64,000 bases of DNA from Porphyrobacter sp. SLTP (GCF_009905735.1 NZ_JAAALE010000015.1:1-64000), one strand, 5' to 3'; positions 42,027 to 51,321 are shown, numbered from the stretch's first letter. Notes: generated by a model from the letters alone, not told the origin. Numbers and translations are program-made.

Positions 42027-44270
42027 CTATTCGCTCGCAGGCGGCGTCACGCCGTGGGCCGCAAGGAAGCGCATGATCGCGTTCCATACATGCGGCCCGA
42101 TCTTTTCGCCCGACACGCGGTGGGTGTAGCCGGGGTAGAGCATCATCTCGAACGGCGTGTTGCTTTCCTGGAGCACGCTGATGAGCTCCGACGAGTTTTC
42201 GAACACCACATTGTCGTCCGCCATGCCATGGATCAGCAGCAGCGGATCGCTGATCTGGGTCGCAGCGGGGATGGCGCTGGCCTTTTCATAGGCTTCGGGC
42301 ACCTCGCGGGGATCGCCCATGTAGCGTTCGGTGTAGTGGGTATCGTAGAGTTCCCAGCGGGTCACCGGAGCGCCGGAAATGCCCGCCGCATAGAGCCCGG
42401 GGTCCGCCTCCAGCTGCTTCAGCGTCATGTAGCCGCCATAAGACCAGCCATAGATGGCCACCTTGGCCGGATCGACATAATCCAAGCTCTTGAGGAACAA
42501 CGCCCCCGCCTTCTGGTCGCGCACCTCAGCCCCGCCCATCGCCCGGTAGAGCGGCTGTTCGAAATCGACGCCACGGTTGGCCGAGCCGCGATTGTCGAGC
42601 TGGAAAAAGATATAGCCCTTGTCGACAATCGACTGGGCGAGCGCCCCGCCCCAGCCCTTCGTCACCGTCTGCGGCCCCGGCCCGCCATAGTGCTGGAAGA
42701 ACACCGGATAGCGTTTGCCACGCTCCATCTTGGGCTTGAGCATCATCCAGTGCAGCGGCGTGCCGTCCTCGGCCGCAATCGTGCCGAATTCGGGCGTGAC
42801 ATGGCTGGCAAGATAGGGCGCGTAGGGGTGCGCGCCTTCAACCCGGTTCTCCTCGATCCAGGCGACCTGCTTGCCGTCCGGCGTCGCGAGATAGGACTGC
42901 GGCGGCTGGTTCGGGCTTGAGCGCGTGACATAGAGCAGCTTGCCCGCCCCATCCATGCTGGCGCTGTTGGTGAAGGCGGGATCGGTCAGCAGCTGGGCGC
43001 CGCCCTGCCCGCCAAGCTGCGCGCGGTAGATCTGCTGGGTCAGAACGTCAGTGGTCGCCTGATAGGTGAAGGTGCCCGCCGCCTCGTCCACGCCGACCAG
43101 TGCGGTGATTGGCTCAAGTCCGCTGGTGATCCGCAGCCAGTTCTGCCCGTCAAAGCGGTAGAAATGGCCATAGCCGTCCCGCTCCGACCACCACAGCAGG
43201 CTGCCGTCCTTGAGGAAGCGGTAATTGTCGGAGAGGTTCACCCAGTAATCGGGCCGCGCGGCGGTTTCGGTGAACCAGATCGTGCTCGCGCCCGTGGCCG
43301 GATCGACCTTGAGCATATCGATCTTCGTCTGCGCGCGGTCTTGCCGCTGGACATAGATCGCACTGCCATCCGGCGCCCAGTCGACGCGGGCGACATAGAT
43401 ATCGAGATCGAGCCCGAGATCGACCTGCACTTGGCCCGAGCCATCGGGGTTCATCACGAACAGTTCCACCACCGCATTGTCGGTGCCGGCTGCCGGGTAG
43501 CGCTGATCGAACACCTTGGTGCCCTTGGCGCCGATGGCAGCGCGGGTGACGATGCCGACCGCCGCCTCGTCGGTGCGTTGGACGACGATACGGGTGTCAT
43601 CGGGGCTCCACCAATATCCTTGCAGGCGCGCCATTTCCTCCTGCGCGACGAATTCGGCTTCGCCCCAGCGGATGGTTTCGCCTTCCTGCGGCGTGATTGG
43701 GTTGGCCTCGCCGCCAACCTTCCCGACCCACAGTCGCCGGTCCCTCACGAAACTGACGTAAGCGCCCTTGCTCGACAGCTTGGGGTTGAGTTCGGTGCCT
43801 TCGGTATCGGTCAGGCGGGTGACCGTGCCATCGAGCTTGGCGAGGAACAGATCGCCATCCAGCGGCACCAGTACGCCGCTGCCATCGCTGGCCCATTGGT
43901 AGGCGATGATCCCCTTGAGGCTGCCGACGCGGGCGCGCTCGCGCTGCATCTTCTCGTCCTCGGAGAGTTCCCGCCCGCTGCCGAGCTTTTCCGAATCCAC
44001 CAGCATCCGCCATTCGCGGGTGTCGATGTCATAGCCCCACAGGTCATACCGCTCGCGGTCGTCAGTCCGGTTGCGCAGCAGGGTGAGGTAGCGACCATCG
44101 GGCGAAAGCTTCACCTGCCGGGGTGCGGGGCCATCAAGACCGGGGGAGGCAAAGACGCGTTCAAAGCTCAGCGCAGGGGCGGCCTCAGTCATGGCGGGCG
44201 TTTCCGCCAGAACGGGCGATGTCAGACAGGTCGTCAGAGAAAGGGCAACCGCAGCAAGAACCGAACGCAT
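42027..44270 (-). CDS. S9 family dipeptidyl peptidase IV-like exopeptidase
   Basis: A 747-residue exported serine peptidase. It has a signal peptide (SVLAAVALSLTTCLTSPVLA), an N-terminal beta-propeller, and a C-terminal hydrolase domain with Ser in GWSYGGY (about residue 610), Asp in GMADDNV and His in YPGYTHRV. The double-Glu segment (AEFVAQEEMAR) that binds the substrate amino end in DPP4 is present, so release of X-Pro or X-Ala dipeptides in the periplasm is likely. An 81-base gap separates it from the asd start. Confidence 0.93.
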   Translation of the reverse strand: MRSVLAAVALSLTTCLTSPVLAETPAMTEAAPALSFERVFASPGLDGPAPRQVKLSPDGRYLTLLRNRTDDRERYDLWGYDIDTREWRMLVDSEKLGSGRELSEDEKMQRERARVGSLKGIIAYQWASDGSGVLVPLDGDLFLAKLDGTVTRLTDTEGTELNPKLSSKGAYVSFVRDRRLWVGKVGGEANPITPQEGETIRWGEAEFVAQEEMARLQGYWWSPDDTRIVVQRTDEAAVGIVTRAAIGAKGTKVFDQRYPAAGTDNAVVELFVMNPDGSGQVQVDLGLDLDIYVARVDWAPDGSAIYVQRQDRAQTKIDMLKVDPATGASTIWFTETAARPDYWVNLSDNYRFLKDGSLLWWSERDGYGHFYRFDGQNWLRITSGLEPITALVGVDEAAGTFTYQATTDVLTQQIYRAQLGGQGGAQLLTDPAFTNSASMDGAGKLLYVTRSSPNQPPQSYLATPDGKQVAWIEENRVEGAHPYAPYLASHVTPEFGTIAAEDGTPLHWMMLKPKMERGKRYPVFFQHYGGPGPQTVTKGWGGALAQSIVDKGYIFFQLDNRGSANRGVDFEQPLYRAMGGAEVRDQKAGALFLKSLDYVDPAKVAIYGWSYGGYMTLKQLEADPGLYAAGISGAPVTRWELYDTHYTERYMGDPREVPEAYEKASAIPAATQISDPLLLIHGMADDNVVFENSSELISVLQESNTPFEMMLYPGYTHRVSGEKIGPHVWNAIMRFLAAHGVTPPASE

Positions 44271-44282
44271 CCAAAGCTCACC

Positions 44283-44375
44283 TCGTCATTGCGAGCCGCC
44301 GAAGGCGGCGCGGCAATCCAGGGTCAGCGCGCGCCGCTCTGGATTGCTTCGTCGCTACGCTCCTCGCAATGACGA
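44283..44375. repeat. Dispersed palindromic intergenic repeat, copy A
   Basis: Ends in perfect 12-bp inverted repeats TCGTCATTGCGA / TCGCAATGACGA, with nested GCAATCCA / TGGATTGC arms; the whole unit can fold into one long hairpin. Copy B is at 58032-58135. Repeats of this design are widespread in alphaproteobacterial intergenic regions. It lies between the peptidase start and the rplS end. Confidence 0.85.
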
Positions 44376-44404
44376 ACGGGAATGGCAAGTGCCCCAAAGC
44401 AAAA

Positions 44405-44428
44405 GGGCGGCCCGTTGCCGGACCGCCC
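44405..44428 (-). terminator. Terminator of the ffh-rpsP-...-rplS cluster
   Basis: GGGCGG (44405-44410) pairs with CCGCCC (44423-44428); on the minus strand the stem is followed by CTTTTGCTTT. It lies 26 bases beyond the rplS stop, as expected for the end of the operon. Confidence 0.85.
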
Positions 44429-44454
44429 TTCGCAATTTCGGTGGCTGGAAAGCC

Positions 44455-44823
44455 TTACGCCTTGGGGGCGCTCATCTTGCGCTCGACGATACGTGCGCTC
44501 TTGCCGGTGCGGCCGCGCAGGTAATAGAGCTTGGCGCGACGCACCACGCCGCGGCGGACCACGGTGATGCTTTCGACGATCGGCGAGTAGAGCGGGAAAA
44601 CGCGCTCGACGCCTTCGCCAAAGCTCATCTTGCGCACGGTGAAGTTGCTGCCCATGCCGCGGTTCGAACGGGCGATCACGACGCCTTCGTAGTTCTGAAC
44701 ACGCTCACGGTTGCCTTCCTTCACCTTCACGCCGACGCGGACGGTGTCGCCTGCGCGGAATTCGGGAATGTCCTTGCCGGACTTGGCGATTTCTTCGGCT
44801 TCAATCTGCTGGATCAGGTTCAC
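44455..44823 (-). CDS. rplS: 50S ribosomal protein L19
   Basis: A 122-residue L19, at the interface of the ribosomal subunits. The sequence [31 protein letters not shown] and the basic [18 protein letters not shown] are diagnostic. The start is GTG 44823, which overlaps the trmD stop (GTGA). Followed by a clear terminator. Confidence 0.97.
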   Translation of the reverse strand: MNLIQQIEAEEIAKSGKDIPEFRAGDTVRVGVKVKEGNRERVQNYEGVVIARSNRGMGSNFTVRKMSFGEGVERVFPLYSPIVESITVVRRGVVRRAKLYYLRGRTGKSARIVERKMSAPKA

Positions 44824-45563
44824 TGGTCCGGTTCCTTGTCTTTTCGCCGCGCGCCAGAGGCAGGTTGGACCCGAGCGCCCTCATAGCGCTCCCACAAGTC
44901 CGGCCTGCGTGACCGTGTATCATTTTCGCTTTGCAGCTTGCGCCACGCCGCGATCTTCGCATGATCCCCCGATCGCAGCACTTCGGGGATCGTGCGCCCT
45001 TCCCATTCCTGAGGTCGGGAATAGTGCGGGTATTCGAGGAGGCCGTTTTCGTACGACTCCTCCTCCCCGCTCAAGGTCGCGCCCATTACGCCGGGAAGCA
45101 GCCGAATGCAAGCGTCAAGGATGGTCAGCGCAGCCATCTCACCCCCGCTGAGAACGATGTCGGCGAGGGAGACCTGTTCGATGTCAGGCCGCGCTTCGAA
45201 GAGGCGCTCGTCAAAGCCCTCGAACCGCCCGCACAGGATGACGACCCCGGGGCCTTGCGCGAGTTCGCGGATGCGCGCCTGGGTGATGGGTTTCCCGCGC
45301 GGAGTCATGGCGAGGATGGGGCGGCCAGCGGCGGGCGCGCTGTCCAAAGCCCGCGCCAGCACATCGCACTTGAGCACCATCCCCGCCCCGCCGCCTGCGG
45401 GGGTATCATCGACCGTGCGGTGCTTGTCGGTGGCAAAGTCGCGGATCTGCACCGTCTCGCAGGCCCACTTGCCCTCAGCCATGGCACGGCCTGCCAGCGA
45501 AACGCCAAGCGGGCCGGGGAACATCTCGGGATAGAGCGTGAGGATGGTGGCGGCGAAGGTCAT
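44820..45563 (-). CDS. trmD: tRNA (guanine-N1-)-methyltransferase
   Basis: A 247-residue SPOUT knot enzyme methylating G37 of tRNAs. [15 protein letters not shown] at the start, [11 protein letters not shown], the knot segment [16 protein letters not shown], and [22 protein letters not shown] are hallmarks. The ATG at 45563 overlaps the stop of the upstream membrane-protein gene (ATGA). The C-terminus is extended and basic ([12 protein letters not shown]). Usually trmD follows rimM directly; here four genes intervene. Confidence 0.97.
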   Translation of the reverse strand: MTFAATILTLYPEMFPGPLGVSLAGRAMAEGKWACETVQIRDFATDKHRTVDDTPAGGGAGMVLKCDVLARALDSAPAAGRPILAMTPRGKPITQARIRELAQGPGVVILCGRFEGFDERLFEARPDIEQVSLADIVLSGGEMAALTILDACIRLLPGVMGATLSGEEESYENGLLEYPHYSRPQEWEGRTIPEVLRSGDHAKIAAWRKLQSENDTRSRRPDLWERYEGARVQPASGARRKDKEPDQ

Positions 45564-46060
45564 TTGCGGCGCAGGAACTGCCAGACGGCCTTCCAGAACC
45601 GCGCTTCGAGCACCATCAACTTCGCGATCCATTCCGGCATCGCGAACTCGCGTTCAAGCGTCTTCGCATCGGCGTCGTGGCGATACACCGCGCCAATCAC
45701 CTTCCAGAGAACCCATCCCTCGAATGCCACAATGCCGACCATCGCAATTTTCCGCACCGCTGAAAGCTCGCCGATGATGAACTGGTTGGGCTCGGGGACG
45801 ATGAAGCTTGAAGCGAACAGTCCGGCTCCGGCGACCCCGAGGCAGCGCAGCAAACGCGCTTTTCGGGTCAGTTCGCTGGTGAAAGCGGTCAGATATAGCA
45901 TCGGCATAAAGACGCACAGGTCGAACAGCGCGACCCACTCGCTCCGCGGATACGCCGACCAGTCGAGCGTTCGCGCGAAAGCCCATTCGATGGCGATTGC
46001 CAGCGGCAGAGCGATCAGGAAGAACCATTTTTCGCGCGGCTTGCTCACTCTGAGTTCCAT
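45560..46060 (-). CDS. Small membrane protein of unknown function
   Basis: A 166-residue protein with about four membrane helices: [52 protein letters not shown], and [19 protein letters not shown]. The C-terminal part is amphipathic and basic ([15 protein letters not shown]). No family recognised. It overlaps the nitrilase gene by 16 bases and trmD by 4, so its translation is coupled to both. Confidence 0.75.
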   Translation of the reverse strand: MELRVSKPREKWFFLIALPLAIAIEWAFARTLDWSAYPRSEWVALFDLCVFMPMLYLTAFTSELTRKARLLRCLGVAGAGLFASSFIVPEPNQFIIGELSAVRKIAMVGIVAFEGWVLWKVIGAVYRHDADAKTLEREFAMPEWIAKLMVLEARFWKAVWQFLRRK

Positions 46061-47001
46061 TGAACGCCCTCCCTCGCCCGCGTATCAACCGACAGCTCGA
46101 ACACATCGGGCCGCGCGTAGTGTCCATCGGTATCGAGATTCGCCAGCCCCGCCGCCACTTCGGCTAGGTCGAGTTCCGCGAGCAGCGTCTCCTCCCCATC
46201 GCCTGCCTGCGCGATTACGCGGGTGTCGGGTGCCGCGATCAGCGAGCCGCCGCGGTTGAGCACCTCGCCGGGGATCGCCTCCAGCAACTCGCGGGCAACA
46301 TCCGACCCGCCCACGCGCTCCAGCCCGTCGAGCAAATCGTCCTTCATCTGCACGAGCCCCGCCGCCAGCACGAAGCAGCGGCCCTCCATCGCATAGTGCC
46401 GCGAGGCGATCTGGTGGCTCTCGCGCACCGTCGGCCAGGCGGCGATGTGCACATCCTCGGCGAGATTATGCATCGCCGCGCGGGCGAGCGGCATCCAGTG
46501 CTCCCAGCAGATCAGCGTGCCGAGACGGCCCCACTCGGCCTGATGCACGCCCAGCGTCGACCCATCGCCGCGCGCCCAGATGAGGCGCTCGCCGTGGGTG
46601 GGCACCAGCTTGCGGTGGTCGAGCACCGGGAGGCCGGGGCGGAAGGTCAGTTGGTTGTTGACGAGGCTGCGCCGCACCCGTTCATGCGCGCCGATGCTGA
46701 TGATCGCGCCGCTTGCATCAGCGAGTTCCTGCAAGGGCAGCAGCCGCTCGTCATGGGCGACCACGGCCTGTTCGAGCATGATCGCGTGGAGCGCCTTGGT
46801 GCCGGGGTGGTCCCACAGGGCCGCGCCGGGTGCCTCGTCGAGCCACAGCGGGTAACCGCCGAGGAATGTCTCGCCAAACGCCACCACGCGCGCACCGCCA
46901 TCAATGGCCGCGCGCGCCAGACGTAGCGCCTTGTCGATCCCGGCCTGAAAATCGAGCGGGATCGGCGCGGCTTGGACAACGGCGACAGTGAGCTTCGTCA
47001 T
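46045..47001 (-). CDS. Nitrilase/cyanide hydratase-type carbon-nitrogen hydrolase
   Basis: A 318-residue C-N hydrolase with the catalytic triad Glu44 (FGETFLGGYP), Lys131 (DHRKLVPTHGERL) and Cys165 (GTLICWEHWMPL). The CWEHW context is typical of true nitrilases acting on organic nitriles rather than amidases. It starts 22 bases after the TIGR04222-type gene, inside the rimM-trmD interval. The substrate is not predictable. Confidence 0.9.
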   Translation of the reverse strand: MTKLTVAVVQAAPIPLDFQAGIDKALRLARAAIDGGARVVAFGETFLGGYPLWLDEAPGAALWDHPGTKALHAIMLEQAVVAHDERLLPLQELADASGAIISIGAHERVRRSLVNNQLTFRPGLPVLDHRKLVPTHGERLIWARGDGSTLGVHQAEWGRLGTLICWEHWMPLARAAMHNLAEDVHIAAWPTVRESHQIASRHYAMEGRCFVLAAGLVQMKDDLLDGLERVGGSDVARELLEAIPGEVLNRGGSLIAAPDTRVIAQAGDGEETLLAELDLAEVAAGLANLDTDGHYARPDVFELSVDTRAREGVQWNSE

Positions 47002-47023
47002 GGCGTGCGCTTACGCCGGGAAA

Positions 47024-47836
47024 TCAGCCCCCGCAACCGCCGCAGCCACCGCCGCCGCAGCCGCCATCGCTGCTGCCGTCGGCACCGCCGCCGTCGCCAT
47101 TCTTCTGGCGCAGGGCGTGAACCGGCTCCCACGGGGTGCCGACCAGAACGCTGGTGCCGAACAATGCCACCGCCATCGCCGCCTCGTCAGGCCGGGGAGC
47201 GCGAGCGAAGCGGCCGTTGCTGACGCGCATTTGCTGCACAGTCGCCATGCCGGCCGCAGTGCGCGGATCACAGGTCAGGAAGCGGATCACCGCTAGTGCG
47301 ACGGTCACGCCCAGCAGCACAACCAGAAACCCCGTTGGCTCGTCCAGCGCGCTCCCGGCCCGCTGGCGATAGAGGCCCAGCATGAGCAGCGCGCCAAAGG
47401 GCGCCACCGATAACAGGCGCAAGCGGTTGTGCTCCTCGGGGCGCAGCAGCAGGCCTGCGCGGCGCAGGCGGGCCGCGACCCGATCGGCATGGATATGGAT
47501 TGCGCGGCGTGCCTCGGCGAGCGTCACGGGGGCATCAATGGCCAGCAAGGCCTTGCCGCCCGGGCTGACGGGCAGATCGCGTGCAGCGACGTGAAGCTTG
47601 CCCTTCTCGGCCGGAACCAGCGCGCCGCGCACGTAGAGATCGGCCAGAAGCGAATCGGCCATGCGCTGGCGGCCACCTACGAGCAATGCGATGCTTTCAA
47701 GATCATCGGTCTCGCCCTGCCGCCCCGGCTCGCGCAGATGCACCGGCAGCCACCATGCAGCGAAGGTCGCAAGACCAAGCAACATCGTGTAAAACAGCAG
47801 GAAATCGCTGCCCGTCCAGGACGAGAACAGCTGCAT
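47024..47836 (-). CDS. TIGR04222-type membrane protein with Gly/Cys tail
   Basis: A 270-residue protein. It has a membrane helix near the N-terminus (FLLFYTMLLGLATFAAWWLP), a soluble helical central part (LLVGGRQRMADSLLADLYVRGALV), two more helices around residues 145-190, and a C-terminal tail of Gly, Asp and Cys ending GGCGGGGCGGCGG, with Cys at about 260, 265 and 268. This layout matches the uncharacterised TIGR04222 group. The tail may bind metal or be modified; neither is shown. Its ATG overlaps the stop of the GRDP-like gene (TAATG). Confidence 0.8.
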   Translation of the reverse strand: MQLFSSWTGSDFLLFYTMLLGLATFAAWWLPVHLREPGRQGETDDLESIALLVGGRQRMADSLLADLYVRGALVPAEKGKLHVAARDLPVSPGGKALLAIDAPVTLAEARRAIHIHADRVAARLRRAGLLLRPEEHNRLRLLSVAPFGALLMLGLYRQRAGSALDEPTGFLVVLLGVTVALAVIRFLTCDPRTAAGMATVQQMRVSNGRFARAPRPDEAAMAVALFGTSVLVGTPWEPVHALRQKNGDGGGADGSSDGGCGGGGCGGCGG

Positions 47837-48381
47837 TACATCATCCTTCCCGCGATGAACCCTGCCAGAAAGACAATCAGGCCCAGCGCCAGAGCGACCC
47901 GGCGTTTGAGGACAATATCATCGAACAAGTTAACGCGAATACCTTTGGGATCGACGGAGAACCGCCTGCTGGCGGCCGGCCAGATGTCGGCAGGCGGCGG
48001 CGCGCCGAAGGCGGCCTCGTAGGCGGCGAGCGTATCGGCATATTGGCGGTAGAACCGCGTCCGCTCGATTTCGCCGCCCTGCGTGGGCCCGTGGTGCAAG
48101 GGGGACGCCAGCACGACGGGGCAGAACTGCTCCCAATAGTCGCGGCTGTAGGTGAGGTGGAGGTGCCAGGCCTGATCCACCGCGTCAGACGGCGTGACCT
48201 CGTGCCCGGCGGTCATCGCGAGATAGCAGAAGCGCTTGTACTCATCGATCACGCGTTGGGCGTATGGCTCGCTCCAACGGTTTTCGCGGGCAAGCCGGGC
48301 GGCGAAAGTAAGCGATGCGTCCGCTGGGCCGATCCGGTGGTCGGCGATACGCTGCCAGAGGGCGTCGTCAGGCGGGCTCAC
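47836..48381 (-). CDS. Glycine-rich-domain (GRDP-like) protein
   Basis: A 181-residue protein. Residues about 35-115 (YAQRVIDEYKRFCYLAMTAG, then VDQAWHLHLTYSRDYWEQFC) match the conserved block of the GRDP family, in which the HLH-containing segment follows VDxxWH. One membrane helix lies at the C-terminus (VALALGLIVFLAGFIAG), so it is a tail-anchored protein. Function in bacteria unknown. Coupled to the TIGR04222-type gene by overlap, and 4 bases after rimM. Confidence 0.8.
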   Translation of the reverse strand: MSPPDDALWQRIADHRIGPADASLTFAARLARENRWSEPYAQRVIDEYKRFCYLAMTAGHEVTPSDAVDQAWHLHLTYSRDYWEQFCPVVLASPLHHGPTQGGEIERTRFYRQYADTLAAYEAAFGAPPPADIWPAASRRFSVDPKGIRVNLFDDIVLKRRVALALGLIVFLAGFIAGRMM

Positions 48382-48385
48382 GCCG

Positions 48386-48886
48386 TCAATCTTCGGCGAA
48401 AGCGGCTCCGATCACAAGCCTTGCTTGATCCCACTCGATCACAGCGGTGGGAATCATCGGCACCATGAAGGTCTTCGGACCCTTTTCGGGCACCGGGGCG
48501 CGGGTGATTTCAATGATGTCGGTCGCGCCGAAGTTCTCGACCGCAAGTACGGTGCCGACGCTCTCTCCGGTGTCGGTGACGACCGGCAGCCCGAGCAGAT
48601 CGGCGTGGTAGAACTCGCCCTCGGCCAAGGGCGGCAAGGCATCGCGGGGGACGGTCAGCGCCGTGCCGCGCAGTTTTTCCGCATCCCCGCGGGAGGTGCT
48701 TTCGGCCAGCCGCGCAATCGCGCCGCCTTTCCCGTCATCCCGCACCTTGATCAGGGTAAGCGCACCGTCATTGAAGCTCTTGTGGGTCGAGAGCGTCTGG
48801 GCACCCTCCCCGAACAGCTTCAGACGCACCTCGCCCGCCACCCCATGCGCGCCGATGATGGCGGCGAGGGTGACGGGCTTGGTCAT
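48386..48886 (-). CDS. rimM: 16S rRNA processing protein RimM
   Basis: A 166-residue assembly factor for the head of the 30S subunit; it binds S19 and 16S rRNA. VTLAAIIGAHGVAGEVRLKLF is the family start, GEFYHADLLGLPVVT marks the junction to the PRC-barrel domain, and the end has MVPMIPTAVIEWD. It begins 6 bases after rpsP. Confidence 0.96.
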   Translation of the reverse strand: MTKPVTLAAIIGAHGVAGEVRLKLFGEGAQTLSTHKSFNDGALTLIKVRDDGKGGAIARLAESTSRGDAEKLRGTALTVPRDALPPLAEGEFYHADLLGLPVVTDTGESVGTVLAVENFGATDIIEITRAPVPEKGPKTFMVPMIPTAVIEWDQARLVIGAAFAED

Positions 48887-48892
48887 ATCAGC

Positions 48893-49402
48893 TTAGCCTT
48901 CGGCCTGTTCTTCGGTCGCAGCGTCTTCAGCAGCCGGGGCTTCCTCAGCGGCAGCTTCTTCAGCGGCGGGCGCTTCTTCAGCAGCCGCTTCTTCGGCAGC
49001 CGGAGCCGGGGCAGCAGCAGCGGCTTTGGCTTCTTCTTCAGCGGCGCGGGCCGCTTCTTCGGCTTCGGCGATCTTGGCAGCACGCTCTTCAGCGCGCTCC
49101 TTGGCCTTTTCGCCGGGCTCACCCTTCTTGGGGTTCACGCGAGCGGTACGCTCAAGGATGCCCGCAGCATCGAGGAAGCGGGCCACACGGTCGGTCGGCT
49201 GCGCGCCAACGCCGAGCCAGTAACGGGCACGGTCTTCGGTGATCTTCACGCGCTCACCCGAATCCTTGGCGAGCAGCGGGTTATAGGTGCCGATCTGCTC
49301 AAGATACTTGCCGTCGCGCGGGCTGCGGCTGTTGGCGACGACGATGCGGTAATAGGGACGCTTCTTGGCACCGCCGCGCGAAAGCCGGATGGAAATGGAC
49401 AT
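48893..49402 (-). CDS. rpsP: 30S ribosomal protein S16 with Ala/Glu-rich tail
   Basis: A 169-residue S16, about twice the E. coli length. The first 85 residues are standard ([26 protein letters not shown], then [12 protein letters not shown]). The rest is a basic linker, then a low-complexity tail built on repeats like [11 protein letters not shown], which is likely disordered or a flexible helix. Such tails occur in sphingomonad S16 proteins; role unknown. It sits between ffh and rimM. Confidence 0.96.
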   Translation of the reverse strand: MSISIRLSRGGAKKRPYYRIVVANSRSPRDGKYLEQIGTYNPLLAKDSGERVKITEDRARYWLGVGAQPTDRVARFLDAAGILERTARVNPKKGEPGEKAKERAEERAAKIAEAEEAARAAEEEAKAAAAAPAPAAEEAAAEEAPAAEEAAAEEAPAAEDAATEEQAEG

Positions 49403-49463
49403 GGAATGCTACCTTTCGATTGGAATTGAGTTTGATATTTGAACTTAAACGATTGAATTGAAA

Positions 49464-50933
49464 TTATTTCTTGCCACGTGGAGGGCCGCCGAGGCCAGGC
49501 AATCCGCCCATGCCTCCGGGGCCGCCGAGACCGGGAAGACCGCCTGCGCCGCCGCCCATCCCGGGCATTCCGCCCATCGGGCCGCCAGCACCGCCGCCGC
49601 CGAACATGGCCGCCAGCCCCTTGAGGCCGCCCATCTTCTTGATCTGCTTCATCGCGCGGGCCATTTCCTGATGCATCTTCAGCACCTTGTTGACCGTCTG
49701 CACATCGGTGCCGCTGCCGGCCGCCACGCGCTTCTTGCGCTTGGCGTTCATCAGATCGGGATTGGCGCGTTCCTTGGCGGTCATGGAGGAGATGATCGCT
49801 TCCATGTGGACGAGGACCTTGTCGTCCATGCCCGAACTGGCCATCGCCGCCTTGGCCTTCTTCATGCCCGGCATCATGCCCGCCAGCATCCCGAGGCCGC
49901 CCATGTTGCGCATCTGCTTCAATTGCATGGCGAGATCGTCGAGGTCGAACTTGCCCTTTTCGAGGTTGCGCGCCATCTTTTCGGCGTCGGCTTCCTTGAT
50001 CGTGGCCGCCGCGCGTTCGACCAGGCTGACGACATCGCCCATGCCGAGAATACGGTCAGCGACAGAGCCGGGACGGAAGGGCTCGATCGCGTCGAGCTTC
50101 TCGCCGGTCCCTGCAAACTTGATCGGCTTGCCGGTGACCGCACGCATCGAAAGCGCCGCGCCGCCGCGGGCATCGCCGTCCATGCGGGTCAGCACCACGC
50201 CGGTCAGCGGCACTTCATTGGTGAAGTTCTGCGCGACGTTGACCGCGTCCTGACCCGTCAATGAATCGACAACCAGCAGCACTTCATTGGGCGACGACAC
50301 GCCCGCGACCGCCTTCATCTCGGCCATCAGCGCATCATCGACATGCAGGCGACCCGCCGTGTCGAGCAGCAGCACGTCAAAATTCTGGAGGCGCGCCGAT
50401 TCCATCGCGCGCCGGGCAATGTCGACCGGCTGCTGGCCGGGGACGATCGGCAGCGTCGCGACGTCGACCTGGGTGCCCAGCACCGCGAGCTGTTCCTGCG
50501 CGGCCGGACGGTTGACGTCGAGCGACGCCATCAGCGCCTTCTTGCCGTGGCGTTCGCGGATCAGCTTGGCGAGCTTGGCGGTGGTGGTCGTCTTGCCCGA
50601 ACCCTGCAGGCCGACCATCATGATCACGACCGGCGGCTTAGCATCGAGCTTGAGGCCTTCGACCTCCATCCCGCCCAGCGTTTCGACCAGCTCGTCATGG
50701 ACGATCTTGATGACCATCTGGCCCGGCGTAACCGAGCGCAGCACGTCCTGGCCCACGGCCTTTTCGGTGACGGCATCGATAAAGCGGCGGGCAACGGGGA
50801 GCGCAACGTCGGCTTCGAGCAGCGCGATCCGCACTTCGCGCATGGCATCGCGCACGTCCTGCTCACGCAGCGCGCCGCGGCCCTTGAGCTTGTCAAAGAC
50901 CCCGCCAAGACGGTCAGACAGCGTGTCGAACAT
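49464..50933 (-). CDS. ffh: Signal recognition particle GTPase
   Basis: A 489-residue SRP54 homologue. The N domain (MFDTLSDRLGGVFDKLKGRGALREQDV) is followed by the G domain with GLQGSGKTTT and DTAGR, then a Met-rich M domain binding signal peptides and SRP RNA, and a Gly/Pro tail ending PPRGKK. It targets nascent membrane proteins to FtsY. The ATG at 50933 has GGAGAAG upstream. First gene of the translation cluster; rpsP starts 61 bases downstream. Confidence 0.97.
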   Translation of the reverse strand: MFDTLSDRLGGVFDKLKGRGALREQDVRDAMREVRIALLEADVALPVARRFIDAVTEKAVGQDVLRSVTPGQMVIKIVHDELVETLGGMEVEGLKLDAKPPVVIMMVGLQGSGKTTTTAKLAKLIRERHGKKALMASLDVNRPAAQEQLAVLGTQVDVATLPIVPGQQPVDIARRAMESARLQNFDVLLLDTAGRLHVDDALMAEMKAVAGVSSPNEVLLVVDSLTGQDAVNVAQNFTNEVPLTGVVLTRMDGDARGGAALSMRAVTGKPIKFAGTGEKLDAIEPFRPGSVADRILGMGDVVSLVERAAATIKEADAEKMARNLEKGKFDLDDLAMQLKQMRNMGGLGMLAGMMPGMKKAKAAMASSGMDDKVLVHMEAIISSMTAKERANPDLMNAKRKKRVAAGSGTDVQTVNKVLKMHQEMARAMKQIKKMGGLKGLAAMFGGGGAGGPMGGMPGMGGGAGGLPGLGGPGGMGGLPGLGGPPRGKK

Positions 50934-51065
50934 CGCCAACTTCTCCACTCGGACACCGAAGTGGCCGAAAAATGCGAAAAACGCCGGCGGACGAAACCTC
51001 GTCGGCCAGCGTTGCGGAAGGTGCTCCCTGAGGGATGCGAGCCTTTCGACTTTGATCAGGATGAC

Positions 51066-51141
51066 TGGTGGAGCCTAGCGGGATCGAACCGCTGACCTCA
51101 ACACTGCCAGTGTTGCGCTCTCCCAGCTGAGCTAAGGCCCC
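51066..51141 (-). tRNA. tRNA-Ala (GGC anticodon)
   Basis: Read on the minus strand: acceptor GGGGCCT / AGGCTCC, D arm GCTC-AGCTGGGA-GAGC, anticodon stem CAACA-CTGGCAG-TGTTG with anticodon GGC, T arm AGCGG-TTCGATC-CCGCT, and an encoded CCA end. All stems pair. It lies between ffh and the TIGR02300 gene. Confidence 0.97.
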
Positions 51142-51321
51142 GAGCCAGTCATCATGCGAGCAAGGCTAAGTGCCCTGCTTGCGGGAGGCGGCCATTAGTG
51201 GGGCCGCCCTCCCTTGGCAAGCGTATTTTGATCGACCGGGCCCAATAATCGCAGCTTCAGCGGTAAAGTAGTGGTCCGGCCGCATCGCGGCCGCGAGCGC
51301 AAGCGCGCGAGCCGCAGGCGC

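Noticed and set aside
40746-42920. 724-codon plus-strand frame across asd and the DPP4-like gene
   Set aside because: It crosses two well-supported minus-strand genes and has no recognisable domain.
51066-51141. tRNA-Ala as an integration site
   Set aside because: No duplicated tRNA end, integrase or compositional change was found next to it.
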